This document shows positions 23,947 to 33,409 of a stretch of 43,912 nucleotides of DNA, one piece after another. The stretch's first letter is position 1, and each line of letters begins with the position of its first letter. A program made the position numbers and the translations under genes. The stretch lies in NCBI GenBank assembly GCA_937936785.1, contig CALDDQ010000002.1, forward strand, positions 125,192-169,103, in the 5' to 3' direction. The notes beneath the pieces are model-generated. The model made no database searches. It saw only the letters and a list, made by a program, of their open reading frames with translations, and had not been told where the DNA came from. Source of the stretch: an uncultured Endomicrobiia bacterium. Lineage in GTDB: Bacteria; Elusimicrobiota; Endomicrobiia; DTEH01.

Positions 23947-26856
23947 ATGGATAAGATTACCATTTTAGGTGCAAGGGAACATAATTTAAAAAATATAAAC
24001 TTAGAAATTCCTAAGAATAAGTTTGTTATAATAAGTGGTCTTTCCGGATCAGGAAAATCATCTTTAGCATTTGATACTATATATGCAGAAGGACAAAGGC
24101 GTTATGTGGAAAGTCTGTCTGCATATGCAAAACAATTCTTACCGTTAATGAACAAACCTGAAGTAGAAAAAATAGAAGGATTATCTCCTGCAATTGCAAT
24201 TCAACAACGCAATCCATCACACAACCCAAGATCTACAGTTGGGACAGTGACGGAAATTTATGATTATTTAAGATTATTGTTTGCACGCATAGGGAAAGTT
24301 TTTTGTCCTAACTGTTCTGAGAAACAAGGTGAAATAAGAAGTAGTTCTGCGCAACAAATTGTAGGTGAATTAATAAAAAATTATGCTGGTAAAAAAATTA
24401 TAATTGTTTCTCCAGTAGTAAGAGACAAAATTGGTACTTATGTGGAATTATTTAATAGAATATTAAAAAAAGGTTTTATTAAAGTTCGTGTTGATAAAAA
24501 GTTTTATGATTTAGAAAGTGAAACTGGTTTAGCAAATAAAATAAAACTTGCAAGATACAAAAAACATAGTATTGATATTGTAGTAGACAATATAACGGTT
24601 TCTATAGAGAATAAATCAAGAATTACAGATTCTATAGAAATAGCATTAAAAGAATCTCAAGGTTTAGTTAATATAATATGTGATGATGAAGAGAAAATTT
24701 TTTCTGAACATTTTTCATGTCCTATTTGTGGTTATAGTTTAACTTTACTTGAACCGAGAATGTTTTCTTTCAATTCACCTTATGGTGCATGTCCTGAATG
24801 TTCAGGATTAGGTAGTAAAATAGAGATAGATCCTAATCTTGTTGTTCCAGATAAAAGTTTGTCAATATATGATGGAGCGATAGTTCCTTGGACACAACCA
24901 ATTACTACAAGAACTAACCGTTGGCAAGGTGCTTGGAAAGGGTATTATGAAGAAATCTTGACCGAAGTGTGTAACAAATATAATATAAATTTAAAAAAAC
25001 CGTTTTTTAAACTGTCCAATGAAGAACAGAATTTAATTTTTTATGGTGATATTGAAAAAGGAGGAAGTTTTGAAGGTGTAATTAAAAATTTAACCAGAAG
25101 ATATAAGGAAACAGAATCAGATTTTGTAAGAGAAGAACTTTACACTAAATACATGCGTCGTATAATTTGTCCTAGTTGTAATGGTGCAAGGTTAAGAAAA
25201 GAAAGTTTGTTTGTAAAAATTCCTACAAAAAAAGGTTTTTTAAACATCTCTGAGATCTCTAAAATGTCAATTGTTGAAATTAAGGATTTGTTTAATAACA
25301 ACCTAAATTTTTCTGCTCAAGAGAGAGAAATATCTAAACAGTTGTTGAAAGAAATTTTGCACAGGATAGATTTTTTGTTAAAAGTTGGGATGGATTATAT
25401 AACTTTGGATAGAGAAACTTCTACACTCTCTGGTGGAGAATCGCAGCGTATCCATTTAGCAACACAAATAGGTAGTGGTTTGACTGGAGTTTTATATGTA
25501 TTAGATGAACCTACTGTTGGACTACATCCAAGAGATACACAAAGATTAGTTAATGCTCTGATTTCATTACGTGATTTAGGTAATACATTGATAGTTGTTG
25601 AACATGATGAAAATGTCATTCGTAGTTCTGACTGGATAGTGGACTTAGGTCCTGGTGGTGGTGTTCATGGTGGAGAAATTATGTTTTCAGGAGAAACAGG
25701 TTTAATAATAGATGATATAACAAAAATGGAAACTAAAAAAAATAACAATAAAAATGAATGTTTGGAAATTCAAAGGTATACATCAAGAATATCAGATTCG
25801 TTAACAATAAAATATCTAAACAAAGAATTGAGTATCAACATAGAAAAAAGACGTAGTAAAAACATTAATAAAAATAATGCTACTATTAAAATTATTGGTG
25901 CAAAACAGTTTAATTTGAAAAATATTGATGTAGAAATACCGTTAGGTAAATTTGTTTGTGTAACTGGTGTATCTGGTTCTGGTAAATCTACACTGGTGAA
26001 CGAAATTTTGTATAAAGGATTATCAAAAAAAATTTATGGTTCTAAAGACGAACCTGGTTTACATAAAACAATTAAAGGTGTTGAGAATATTGATAAAGTA
26101 ATCATAGTTGACCAATCACCAATTGGCCGTACTCCGAGATCTAATCCTGCAACTTACACAGGAGTTTTTACTCATATTAGAGATCTTTTTTCACAATTAC
26201 CTGAATCTCGTAGAAAAGGTTATGGTCCGGGAAGGTTTTCGTTTAATGTCAAAGGTGGTAGGTGTGAAAATTGTCAAGGTGATGGAGTATTAAAAATTGA
26301 GATGCAATTTTTACCTGATGTATATGTAAAATGTGATGTTTGTGATGGCAGACGTTTTAATGAAGAAACTTTAGAAATAAGGTATAAAGGCAAGAATATT
26401 TTTGAGATATTAGAAATGTCAGTTGAAGAAGCGTTAACTTTTTTTGGTAACATACCAAAAATTAAAAATATATTATCAGTATTAAACGAAGTAGGGTTAG
26501 GATATATAAAACTTGGTCAAAGTGCAACTACATTATCCGGTGGTGAAGCACAAAGGATAAAATTAGCTTCAGAATTGTATAAACGTTCTACTGGCAAAAC
26601 ATTATACATTTTAGATGAACCAACAACTGGATTACATTTTGTTGATATAGAAAAGTTACTAAAAATTTTGCACCGATTAGTAGACTTAGGTAATACTGTA
26701 GTAATTATAGAACATAATTTGGAAGTTATTAGAACTTCTGACTGGGTAATAGATTTAGGTCCTGAAGGAGGTGATAAAGGTGGATATGTTATATTTTGTG
26801 GTGATTTTGCCGAACTTAAAAAAAATGTTTCGTCTTATACTGCAAAATATGTCTAA
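23947..26856 (+). CDS. uvrA: UvrABC excision repair subunit A
   Basis: This 969-residue DNA damage sensor has two ABC ATPase halves. Walker A motifs are GLSGSGKS (31-38) and GVSGSGKS (674-681), and there are two LSGGE signatures (TLSGGESQRIHLA and TLSGGEAQRIKLA). Zinc-binding cysteines are visible at C258, C261, C282 and C285, and again in CENCQGDG with CDVCDGRRF in the C-terminal half. A roughly 80-residue Lys/Asn-rich linker joins the halves. No uvrB or uvrC is next to it. Full length and clear identity. Confidence 0.97.
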   Translation: MDKITILGAREHNLKNINLEIPKNKFVIISGLSGSGKSSLAFDTIYAEGQRRYVESLSAYAKQFLPLMNKPEVEKIEGLSPAIAIQQRNPSHNPRSTVGTVTEIYDYLRLLFARIGKVFCPNCSEKQGEIRSSSAQQIVGELIKNYAGKKIIIVSPVVRDKIGTYVELFNRILKKGFIKVRVDKKFYDLESETGLANKIKLARYKKHSIDIVVDNITVSIENKSRITDSIEIALKESQGLVNIICDDEEKIFSEHFSCPICGYSLTLLEPRMFSFNSPYGACPECSGLGSKIEIDPNLVVPDKSLSIYDGAIVPWTQPITTRTNRWQGAWKGYYEEILTEVCNKYNINLKKPFFKLSNEEQNLIFYGDIEKGGSFEGVIKNLTRRYKETESDFVREELYTKYMRRIICPSCNGARLRKESLFVKIPTKKGFLNISEISKMSIVEIKDLFNNNLNFSAQEREISKQLLKEILHRIDFLLKVGMDYITLDRETSTLSGGESQRIHLATQIGSGLTGVLYVLDEPTVGLHPRDTQRLVNALISLRDLGNTLIVVEHDENVIRSSDWIVDLGPGGGVHGGEIMFSGETGLIIDDITKMETKKNNNKNECLEIQRYTSRISDSLTIKYLNKELSINIEKRRSKNINKNNATIKIIGAKQFNLKNIDVEIPLGKFVCVTGVSGSGKSTLVNEILYKGLSKKIYGSKDEPGLHKTIKGVENIDKVIIVDQSPIGRTPRSNPATYTGVFTHIRDLFSQLPESRRKGYGPGRFSFNVKGGRCENCQGDGVLKIEMQFLPDVYVKCDVCDGRRFNEETLEIRYKGKNIFEILEMSVEEALTFFGNIPKIKNILSVLNEVGLGYIKLGQSATTLSGGEAQRIKLASELYKRSTGKTLYILDEPTTGLHFVDIEKLLKILHRLVDLGNTVVIIEHNLEVIRTSDWVIDLGPEGGDKGGYVIFCGDFAELKKNVSSYTAKYV

Positions 26857-26872
26857 AAATAAATTATTAATG

Positions 26873-26885
26873 TTCTACTTTGTAG
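26873..26885 (+). terminator. Possible weak terminator after uvrA
   Basis: TCTAC and GTAGA can pair around a 3-base loop (26873-26885), followed by a T-rich stretch (TTTATATTTATTTTTT). The stem has only five pairs, so it is a weak candidate. It lies in the 87-bp gap between uvrA and coaD. Confidence 0.3.
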
Positions 26886-26943
26886 ATTTATATTTATTTT
26901 TTCATTGAAAAATAATGTTTAATTTAATAAATATTTCAAAGAT

Positions 26944-27432
26944 ATGAAAAGAGAAACTGTAGCAGTATATCCGGGTAGTTTTGACCCGCCTACAAATGGA
27001 CACATAGATTTAATAGAAAGATCAAGAAAGATGTTTGATAAACTTATAGTTGCAGTAATTGTTAATCCTACAAAAAAACCGTTATTTAGTGTTAAAGAAC
27101 GTGTGAAAATGTTAAAACTTATTACAAAAAATATAAAGAATGTAGAGGTGGACACATTTGATGGTTTGTTGGTAGATTATCTGAAAAACAAAAAACTTAA
27201 AATTGTAGTTCGTGGTTTACGTGTAATAAGCGATTTTGAGTACGAGTTTCAGATGGCCTTGACTAACAGAAAGTTGTATCCAGAAATAGAGATCATATAT
27301 CTAATGCCTTCAGAAAAATGGACTTATATTTCTTCAAGTTTAGTGAAAGAAGTTGCAAGTTTTAATGGTAATATTATAAATTTTGTTCCTACGGAGATTG
27401 AGAGGTTAGTTAAATTAAAATATAAGTTATGA
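26944..27432 (+). CDS. coaD: Phosphopantetheine adenylyltransferase
   Basis: This 162-residue cytoplasmic enzyme joins ATP and 4'-phosphopantetheine to make dephospho-CoA, the penultimate step of CoA synthesis. It shows the nucleotidyltransferase motif AVYPGSFDPPTNGHIDLIERS (TxGH), then VVRGLRVISDFEYEFQMALTNRKL and the late YISSSLVKEVASFNGNI (SSxxVKE). Length is typical. It lies between uvrA and the pilus genes without tight coupling. Confidence 0.97.
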   Translation: MKRETVAVYPGSFDPPTNGHIDLIERSRKMFDKLIVAVIVNPTKKPLFSVKERVKMLKLITKNIKNVEVDTFDGLLVDYLKNKKLKIVVRGLRVISDFEYEFQMALTNRKLYPEIEIIYLMPSEKWTYISSSLVKEVASFNGNIINFVPTEIERLVKLKYKL

Positions 27433-27482
27433 TTTAATTTAAACATATGTTAACATAAATATAACTAACAAAAAAAATATAA

Positions 27483-29216
27483 ATGAAACTTGTTTCTCCA
27501 CACAAAAAACTTGGTGAAATGTTGTTAAATCTTGGTTTTCTAACCAAGGAACAGTTAGAAACTCTTCTTGAACAACAGCGAAATACAGGAGAAAAACTTG
27601 GTGAATTATTGATAAATTCTAAACTTGTCTCAGAAGAAATTTTGTTTGCTGTGTTAGCAAAACAGTTTAACATTCAGTATGTTTCTTTATCAGAATATGG
27701 TGAAATTCCAAAAGAAGTTTTAGATTTAGTTCCGGAAAAACTTGTTAAGACATATAATATGATTCCAATAGAGTTTGATCATAAGACGAAAACTATAACT
27801 ATTGCAATGTATGACCCATTAGATTTATCAGCAATAGATAATCTTTCCTTAATGACAAAGTTCAATGTAAAAACTGTTGTGGCGGGGAAAAAAGAAATTT
27901 ATGATGCTATAGATAAATATTATACAAAGAAAGATACTTTAAAAGAAGTAGAGAAACAAGTTGAAGAAAAATTTGAGTCTGGTGATGCAGAGGTTGTTGA
28001 AGAAAAAGAAGAAGATGATATTGCTGATGGAGATTCTGCTCCGGTAGTAAAAGCGGTGAATTACATAATAGAACAAGCAATTTTAATGCGAACTTCTGAT
28101 ATTTTAATTGAACCTCAAGATAAAGTTTTACGTGTAAGGTACCGAATTGATGGAGAGTATCATGATCAAAAACCTTTCCCAAAAAAACTTTTAAACTCAA
28201 TTGTTGCAAGAATTAAAATTATGTCAAAGTTAGACATTACTGAACGTCGTAAACCACAAGATGGTAGAATAAAATTAAACTTTGCTGGTAAAGCAGTTAA
28301 TTTACGTGTATCAGTGTTACCATCTGTTTACGGTGAGAAGGTTTGTATTCGCGTGATAGATTCTTCTGCGTTATGTCTTCCATTGTCAGAGTTAGGGTTT
28401 GACGAAGTACAGTTTAAATGGTTTGAAAAAGCTATTAATCAGCCACATGGAATGATTTTAGTTACAGGTCCTACAGGTTCTGGAAAAAGTACAACGTTAT
28501 ATTCTGCACTTAATATGTTAAATAATCCGGACATAAATATTATGACAGTTGAAGATCCTGTAGAAGTTGTAATGTATGGATTAAACCAGGTGAATGTTAA
28601 TGAAAAAGCAGATTTAACATTTGCATCTGCATTAAGAGCATTTTTACGTCAAGATCCTGATGTTATAATGGTTGGTGAAATAAGAGATAAAGAAACAATA
28701 GAAATTGCAATTAATGCCGCATTAACAGGACATTTGGTTTTATCTACCCTTCATACAAACGATGCTGCATCTACAATTACACGATTATTGAATATGGATA
28801 TTGAACCGTTTTTAATTTCTTCTACATTAAATCTTGTAGTAGCACAAAAACTTGTTCGTCGAATATGCAAAAACTGTCGTGAAGCGTATAAAATAACTTT
28901 GGAACAATTAATTCCTATTGGAGTTACACCACAAATGGTAAATAATGCAAATGAAATAACAATTTATCGCGGGAAAGGTTGTCAAAAATGTAATAACGGT
29001 TATAAAGGTAGGGTTGGTGTACATGAAGTTTTAGAAGTTGATGAAACAATAAAAGAATTAATATTAAATCGTGCATCACATTTTGAAATAAAAGAAGTTG
29101 CAAGACAAAATGGAATGTATACGTTAAGAGAATCTGCAATTAGAAAAATGTTAATGGGAATTACTACTATTGAAGAGGTTATAAAAAATACTATTGCAGA
29201 TGAGGTACAACAATGA
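27483..29216 (+). CDS. pilB: Type IV pilus extension ATPase, PilB/GspE family (copy 1)
   Basis: This 577-residue cytoplasmic motor ATPase has an N-terminal T2SSE_N region (about 1-145), an acidic linker (about 155-185) and the hexameric ATPase core. Walker A is GPTGSGKS (329-336), followed by RQDPDVIMVGEIRD, and zinc-binding CKNC and CQKC pairs near the C-terminus. It powers pilus assembly or type II secretion. One family motif deviates: the usual SDIHIEP reads SDILIEP (L208 for His). It overlaps the second pilB-like gene by 4 bases (ATGA). No pilin or pilQ gene is visible, so pilus versus secretion rests on the neighbouring pilT and pilC. Confidence 0.92.
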   Translation: MKLVSPHKKLGEMLLNLGFLTKEQLETLLEQQRNTGEKLGELLINSKLVSEEILFAVLAKQFNIQYVSLSEYGEIPKEVLDLVPEKLVKTYNMIPIEFDHKTKTITIAMYDPLDLSAIDNLSLMTKFNVKTVVAGKKEIYDAIDKYYTKKDTLKEVEKQVEEKFESGDAEVVEEKEEDDIADGDSAPVVKAVNYIIEQAILMRTSDILIEPQDKVLRVRYRIDGEYHDQKPFPKKLLNSIVARIKIMSKLDITERRKPQDGRIKLNFAGKAVNLRVSVLPSVYGEKVCIRVIDSSALCLPLSELGFDEVQFKWFEKAINQPHGMILVTGPTGSGKSTTLYSALNMLNNPDINIMTVEDPVEVVMYGLNQVNVNEKADLTFASALRAFLRQDPDVIMVGEIRDKETIEIAINAALTGHLVLSTLHTNDAASTITRLLNMDIEPFLISSTLNLVVAQKLVRRICKNCREAYKITLEQLIPIGVTPQMVNNANEITIYRGKGCQKCNNGYKGRVGVHEVLEVDETIKELILNRASHFEIKEVARQNGMYTLRESAIRKMLMGITTIEEVIKNTIADEVQQ

Positions 29217-30931
29217 GTGCTGTGTTACGAATAGGAGATATGTTAGTTGCAAAACAAATGATTACCCAGGAGCAGTTAAACGAAGCGTTGGTGTTACAAA
29301 AACAAACTGGAGAAAAACTTGGAAATATTTTGGTAAATCTTGGATATTTAACAGAAGAAGTTTTGTTATCATTTTTGTCCAAACAACAAGGTTTGGAATT
29401 TATTTATATCAAAGAATATGAATTGTTTGAAGATGTAATAAAACGTGTTCCACAAACTTTTATTGAAAGACACAATATTTTACCACTTAGTTATGATGAA
29501 AAAAATAAATTATTAACAGTTGCAGTTCCTGATCCGTTTAGCCTTTTTGTAGTTGAAGATTTAAAACTTGTTACAGGATATGATATAAAACCAGTAGTTG
29601 CATTACCAAATGAAATTAAAGAAAACATTAAAAAACTTCTTGTAAAAGAAAATACACAAGAAGTTGAAAAGATGTTAGATGAAATTTCATCAGACACAAA
29701 CATAAAATTAGAAACATCAATAGAATCTGACGAATCATTACGTCTTGCAGAAGAAGAACCTATTGTAAAGTTGACAAACAATATAATAATTACAGCTGTC
29801 CGAAAAAAAGTTAGTGATATACATTTGGAACCGTTTGAAAAAAAGTGTCGTTTAAGATATAGAATTGATGGTGTAGCACAAGAAGAATCATTTTTTCCTC
29901 ATAAAATATATAATAGTGTAATTGCAAGACTAAAAATTATGTCAAAACTTGATGTGACGGAAACACGTCGTCCACAAGATGGCAGAATTAAAATGTTAAT
30001 TGATAGTAGAGAAATAGATTTTCGTGTATCTATATTGCCGGTAGTTTATGGTGAAAAAGCAGTTTTAAGAATATTAGATTCTTCATCTCTTGCTTTAGAT
30101 TTGTCAAAGTTAGGTTTTGAACAAAATTCTTTAGAAATTATAATCCGTGCAATAAGTTCACCGTTTGGTTTAATACTAATTACAGGTCCTACAGGATCAG
30201 GGAAATCTACTACTTTATATTCGTGTTTGTCAACATTGAACAAGCCAGAAGTTAATATTTTAACAATTGAAGATCCTGTAGAATATATTTTACCGGGAAT
30301 AACTCAGGTTAATGTTAATGCAGAAGTAGGATTAACTTTTGCTTCTGGTTTAAGAGCATTTTTACGTCAAGCACCAGATATAATATTAGTAGGCGAAATT
30401 CGTGATAGTGAAACAGCAAAAATTGCTATTCAATCAGCTTTAACAGGACATTTAGTTTTTTCAACTTTACACACTAACGATGCACCGTCTGCTGTGACAA
30501 GGTTGCGTAATATGGGAGTAGATTCATTTTTAATTTCATCTACACTAACCCTTGTTGTTGCACAAAGGTTAGCAAGAAAAATATGTCAAAATTGTCGTGA
30601 GATATACGAGATACCAATAGAAAATTTATATTCTTTAGGAGTTACTGACGAAATGGTTGGTGGTGCTAAAAGTGTGAAGTTATATAAAGGAAAAGGATGT
30701 CCAAAATGTAATGGTGGATACAAAGGTAGGTTAGGTGTTTATGAGATTATGGAGTTGAATGACGAAATTAGAGAACTAATTTTGAACAATAAGTCAGACC
30801 ATGAAATACGTAAAGCTGCAATTGCTAATGGTATGAGCACATTAAGAAATAGTGCGATAAGAAGACTTTTAGCAGGACAGATAACTATTGAAGAAGTGTT
30901 AAGAGTTACAGTTGCAGATACTTCAGAGTAA
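29213..30931 (+). CDS. Type IV pilus extension ATPase, PilB/GspE family (copy 2)
   Basis: This is a 572-residue paralogue of the gene just upstream with the same architecture: T2SSE_N (about 1-140), Walker A GPTGSGKS (325-332), HTNDAPSAVTRL, and CQNC/CPKC zinc pairs. It keeps SDIHLEP (201-207), which copy 1 has lost. In place of RQDPD, however, it has RQAPD (A387), near the Walker B strand. Sequence similarity along the full length implies an old tandem duplication. The two may form a mixed hexamer or serve different machines; this cannot be settled here. Confidence 0.9.
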   Translation: MSAVLRIGDMLVAKQMITQEQLNEALVLQKQTGEKLGNILVNLGYLTEEVLLSFLSKQQGLEFIYIKEYELFEDVIKRVPQTFIERHNILPLSYDEKNKLLTVAVPDPFSLFVVEDLKLVTGYDIKPVVALPNEIKENIKKLLVKENTQEVEKMLDEISSDTNIKLETSIESDESLRLAEEEPIVKLTNNIIITAVRKKVSDIHLEPFEKKCRLRYRIDGVAQEESFFPHKIYNSVIARLKIMSKLDVTETRRPQDGRIKMLIDSREIDFRVSILPVVYGEKAVLRILDSSSLALDLSKLGFEQNSLEIIIRAISSPFGLILITGPTGSGKSTTLYSCLSTLNKPEVNILTIEDPVEYILPGITQVNVNAEVGLTFASGLRAFLRQAPDIILVGEIRDSETAKIAIQSALTGHLVFSTLHTNDAPSAVTRLRNMGVDSFLISSTLTLVVAQRLARKICQNCREIYEIPIENLYSLGVTDEMVGGAKSVKLYKGKGCPKCNGGYKGRLGVYEIMELNDEIRELILNNKSDHEIRKAAIANGMSTLRNSAIRRLLAGQITIEEVLRVTVADTSE

Positions 30932-30974
30932 ATAAAGTATTTTAAAATTTTTTAATATAATAGAGGTATAAAAA

Positions 30975-32054
30975 ATGAATGACCAAATTTTGTCAATAGA
31001 AAACTTGCTATTTTTAATGTATGAAAAGAAAGCTTCGGATTTACATATTACTTCCGGGTTACCGCCTATGTTGAGGGTAGATGGTAATTTACTCCCAACA
31101 ACATATGGAAAATTAACACCCGAAGTTTGTCAGAAAATAGTTTATTCTGTGCTAACAGATGAACAGAAAGAAAAGTTTGAATCTACTAACGAACTTGATC
31201 TTTCATTTGGAATAAAAGATATAGGTAGAATAAGGATGAACGTTTACAGACAGAGAGGTAGTGTAGCAGCAGCGTTAAGAGCTATTCCAACAAAACCACC
31301 TTCATTTGAAGAGTTGTCATTGCCAAAAGTTGTTAATGATTTAGTTAATTTGCCTAAAGGATTAATTTTGGTTACAGGACCTACAGGTTCTGGAAAAACC
31401 ACGACACTTGCTTCTATGATAAATTATATTAACGAGCATAGAAATGGGCATATTATTACAATTGAAGATCCAATAGAGTATGTTTTTCAACATAAAAATT
31501 GTATGATAAACCAGCGAGAAGTTGGCTCTGATACAGAATCTTTTCCTTCTGCTTTAAAATATGTTTTAAGAGAAGATCCTGATGTTATACTAATTGGTGA
31601 AATGCGAGATTTAGAAACCATAACATCAGCATTGACAATAGCAGAAACAGGACATTTAGTTTTTGCTACATTACATACTACAGATGCACCTTCTTCAGTA
31701 AACCGTATAATAGACGTTTTTCCTGCTCACCAACAACAACAAGTTCGTGTACAGTTATCATTTGTTTTGCAAGCGGTGTTTTCACAACAGTTGTTATTAA
31801 GATCTACGGGTAAAGGAAGAATTTTAGCAGCAGAAGTTATGGTAGTAACTCCTGCTATAAGAAACTTAATAAGAGAAGGTAAACCTGAACAAATATTTAC
31901 ACATATTCAAACTGGAGCAAAGTTTGGGATGCAAACAATGAATCAGGCATTAGCAGAACTTTGCATTAAAAGACAGATTTCTTTAGAAGAAGCGATGTCT
32001 GTATCAATGGATGCTGAAGAATTAAAAAAATTGTTACAAAAATCTGTTTGTTAA
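30975..32054 (+). CDS. pilT: Twitching motility / pilus retraction ATPase
   Basis: This 359-residue ATPase depolymerises type IV pili. Evidence includes the short N-terminal domain (KASDLHITSGLPPMLRVDG), Walker A GPTGSGKT (135-142), REDPDVILIGEMRDLETI, HTTDAPSSVNRIIDVFP and the PilT-specific AIRNLIREGKPEQI near the C-terminus. AGAGG (30961-30965) sits 9 bases before the ATG. Its presence argues for retractable pili over a pure secretion system. Confidence 0.96.
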   Translation: MNDQILSIENLLFLMYEKKASDLHITSGLPPMLRVDGNLLPTTYGKLTPEVCQKIVYSVLTDEQKEKFESTNELDLSFGIKDIGRIRMNVYRQRGSVAAALRAIPTKPPSFEELSLPKVVNDLVNLPKGLILVTGPTGSGKTTTLASMINYINEHRNGHIITIEDPIEYVFQHKNCMINQREVGSDTESFPSALKYVLREDPDVILIGEMRDLETITSALTIAETGHLVFATLHTTDAPSSVNRIIDVFPAHQQQQVRVQLSFVLQAVFSQQLLLRSTGKGRILAAEVMVVTPAIRNLIREGKPEQIFTHIQTGAKFGMQTMNQALAELCIKRQISLEEAMSVSMDAEELKKLLQKSVC

Positions 32055-32154
32055 TACAATTGATATAGATTTTAAAATAAAATATTATATTGTGAGCACC
32101 TAAGTTTACTGGAAATAAATTTGTATAAAAAAATAAAAATTAGGAGTTTATTTT

Positions 32155-33381
32155 ATGCCAAAATATATTTATAAAGCAAGAACATCTTCAGGAAAAATTG
32201 TTTCAGACAAAGTAGATGCATCATCCCAACGTGAAATTGTTGATAAATTAAAAAATTTGAAATATGTAGTAATTGAAATAAAAGAATTTAAAGAAAGTCC
32301 GATAAAATCTTTTTTTAGCAAACTAAATCCGTTCAAAAACAAAGTTAAGTCAATGGATTTAACCTTGTTTTCACGCCAACTGGCTACGCTGGTTACATCA
32401 GGTGTTCCTTTAGTACAAGGATTAGGAATTTTAGAAGAACAGTTTGAATCAGAAAATTTTCGTATGATATTAAAAAGTATAAGGACTGACATAGAAAGTG
32501 GTGTGTCAATTAGTGAAGCAATGAAAAAACATCCTAACGCATTTTCAGAGTTGTATGTATCTATGGTTCATGCAGGAGAAATAGGTGGTATATTGGATCA
32601 GGTATTGGATCGTTTGTCTGCTTATATGGAATCTTCAGAAGCATTAAAAGCAAAAGTTAAAGGTGCAATGACATATCCTATGATGATATTATTTGTAGCA
32701 ATTCTTGCTGTGACAATACTGTTAACTTTTGTTGTTCCACAATTTTCTAAAATGTTTATGGATATGGGACAAAAATTACCTCTTCCTACAGTTATGTTAA
32801 TAAATTTTTCTAATTTTTTAAAAAAATGGATTTTTGTAATAATACTAATCATAGTAACTATAATTAGTTTACTTAGAAAATTTTATAAAACAAAACCAAA
32901 GTTTACTTTTAAAGTGGATTCTATTATGTTAAAAATGCCAATGTTTGGTAATGTAATTCGTAAAACTGCAGTTGCAAAATTTACCAGAACGTTAGGAACT
33001 TTGATAAAATCTGGTGTACCAATATTACAAGCAATGGAAACTGTAGCAAAAACTTCTGGCAACAAAGTTATAGAAAAAGCTATTACGGAAGCAAAAGATT
33101 CTATAAAAGAAGGAGAACGTATTGCAGAACCGTTAAAACGGAGTAAAGTTTTTCCACCGATGGTGTTGCAGATGATTTCTATAGGAGAAGAAACTGGTGC
33201 TTTAGATACAATGTTAACAAAGATTGCTGATTTTTACGACCAAGAAGTAGAATCTGCAGTTGAAGGGTTGACAAATATGATAGAACCGTTAATTATAGTT
33301 TTTATGGCAGCTGTGGTTGGTTCTATAGTAGTTGCGATGTTTTTGCCAATGTTTGAGATTACTTCTGCAGTTTCTGGATAA
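32155..33381 (+). CDS. pilC: Type IV pilus inner-membrane platform protein PilC/GspF
   Basis: This 408-residue polytopic protein has two T2SF domains (about 65-190 and 270-395), each starting with an LxxFxRQLATLVxSGVPL or FTRTLGTLIKSGVPI type motif, and three hydrophobic segments (about 170-195, 220-240 and 375-400). It is the membrane platform on which the PilB and PilT motors act. AGGAG lies 10 bases before the ATG. The preceding 100 bases contain no gene and no structure I can name. Confidence 0.94.
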   Translation: MPKYIYKARTSSGKIVSDKVDASSQREIVDKLKNLKYVVIEIKEFKESPIKSFFSKLNPFKNKVKSMDLTLFSRQLATLVTSGVPLVQGLGILEEQFESENFRMILKSIRTDIESGVSISEAMKKHPNAFSELYVSMVHAGEIGGILDQVLDRLSAYMESSEALKAKVKGAMTYPMMILFVAILAVTILLTFVVPQFSKMFMDMGQKLPLPTVMLINFSNFLKKWIFVIILIIVTIISLLRKFYKTKPKFTFKVDSIMLKMPMFGNVIRKTAVAKFTRTLGTLIKSGVPILQAMETVAKTSGNKVIEKAITEAKDSIKEGERIAEPLKRSKVFPPMVLQMISIGEETGALDTMLTKIADFYDQEVESAVEGLTNMIEPLIIVFMAAVVGSIVVAMFLPMFEITSAVSG

Positions 33382-33409
33382 CAATATTTTTAAAAAAGGA
33401 GAATAAAAT

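Noticed and set aside
32055-32154. Riboswitch or operator in the gap before pilC (contains TGTGAGCACCTAAG)
   Set aside because: Only one CRP-like half-site is present, and no riboswitch core I know can be recognised.
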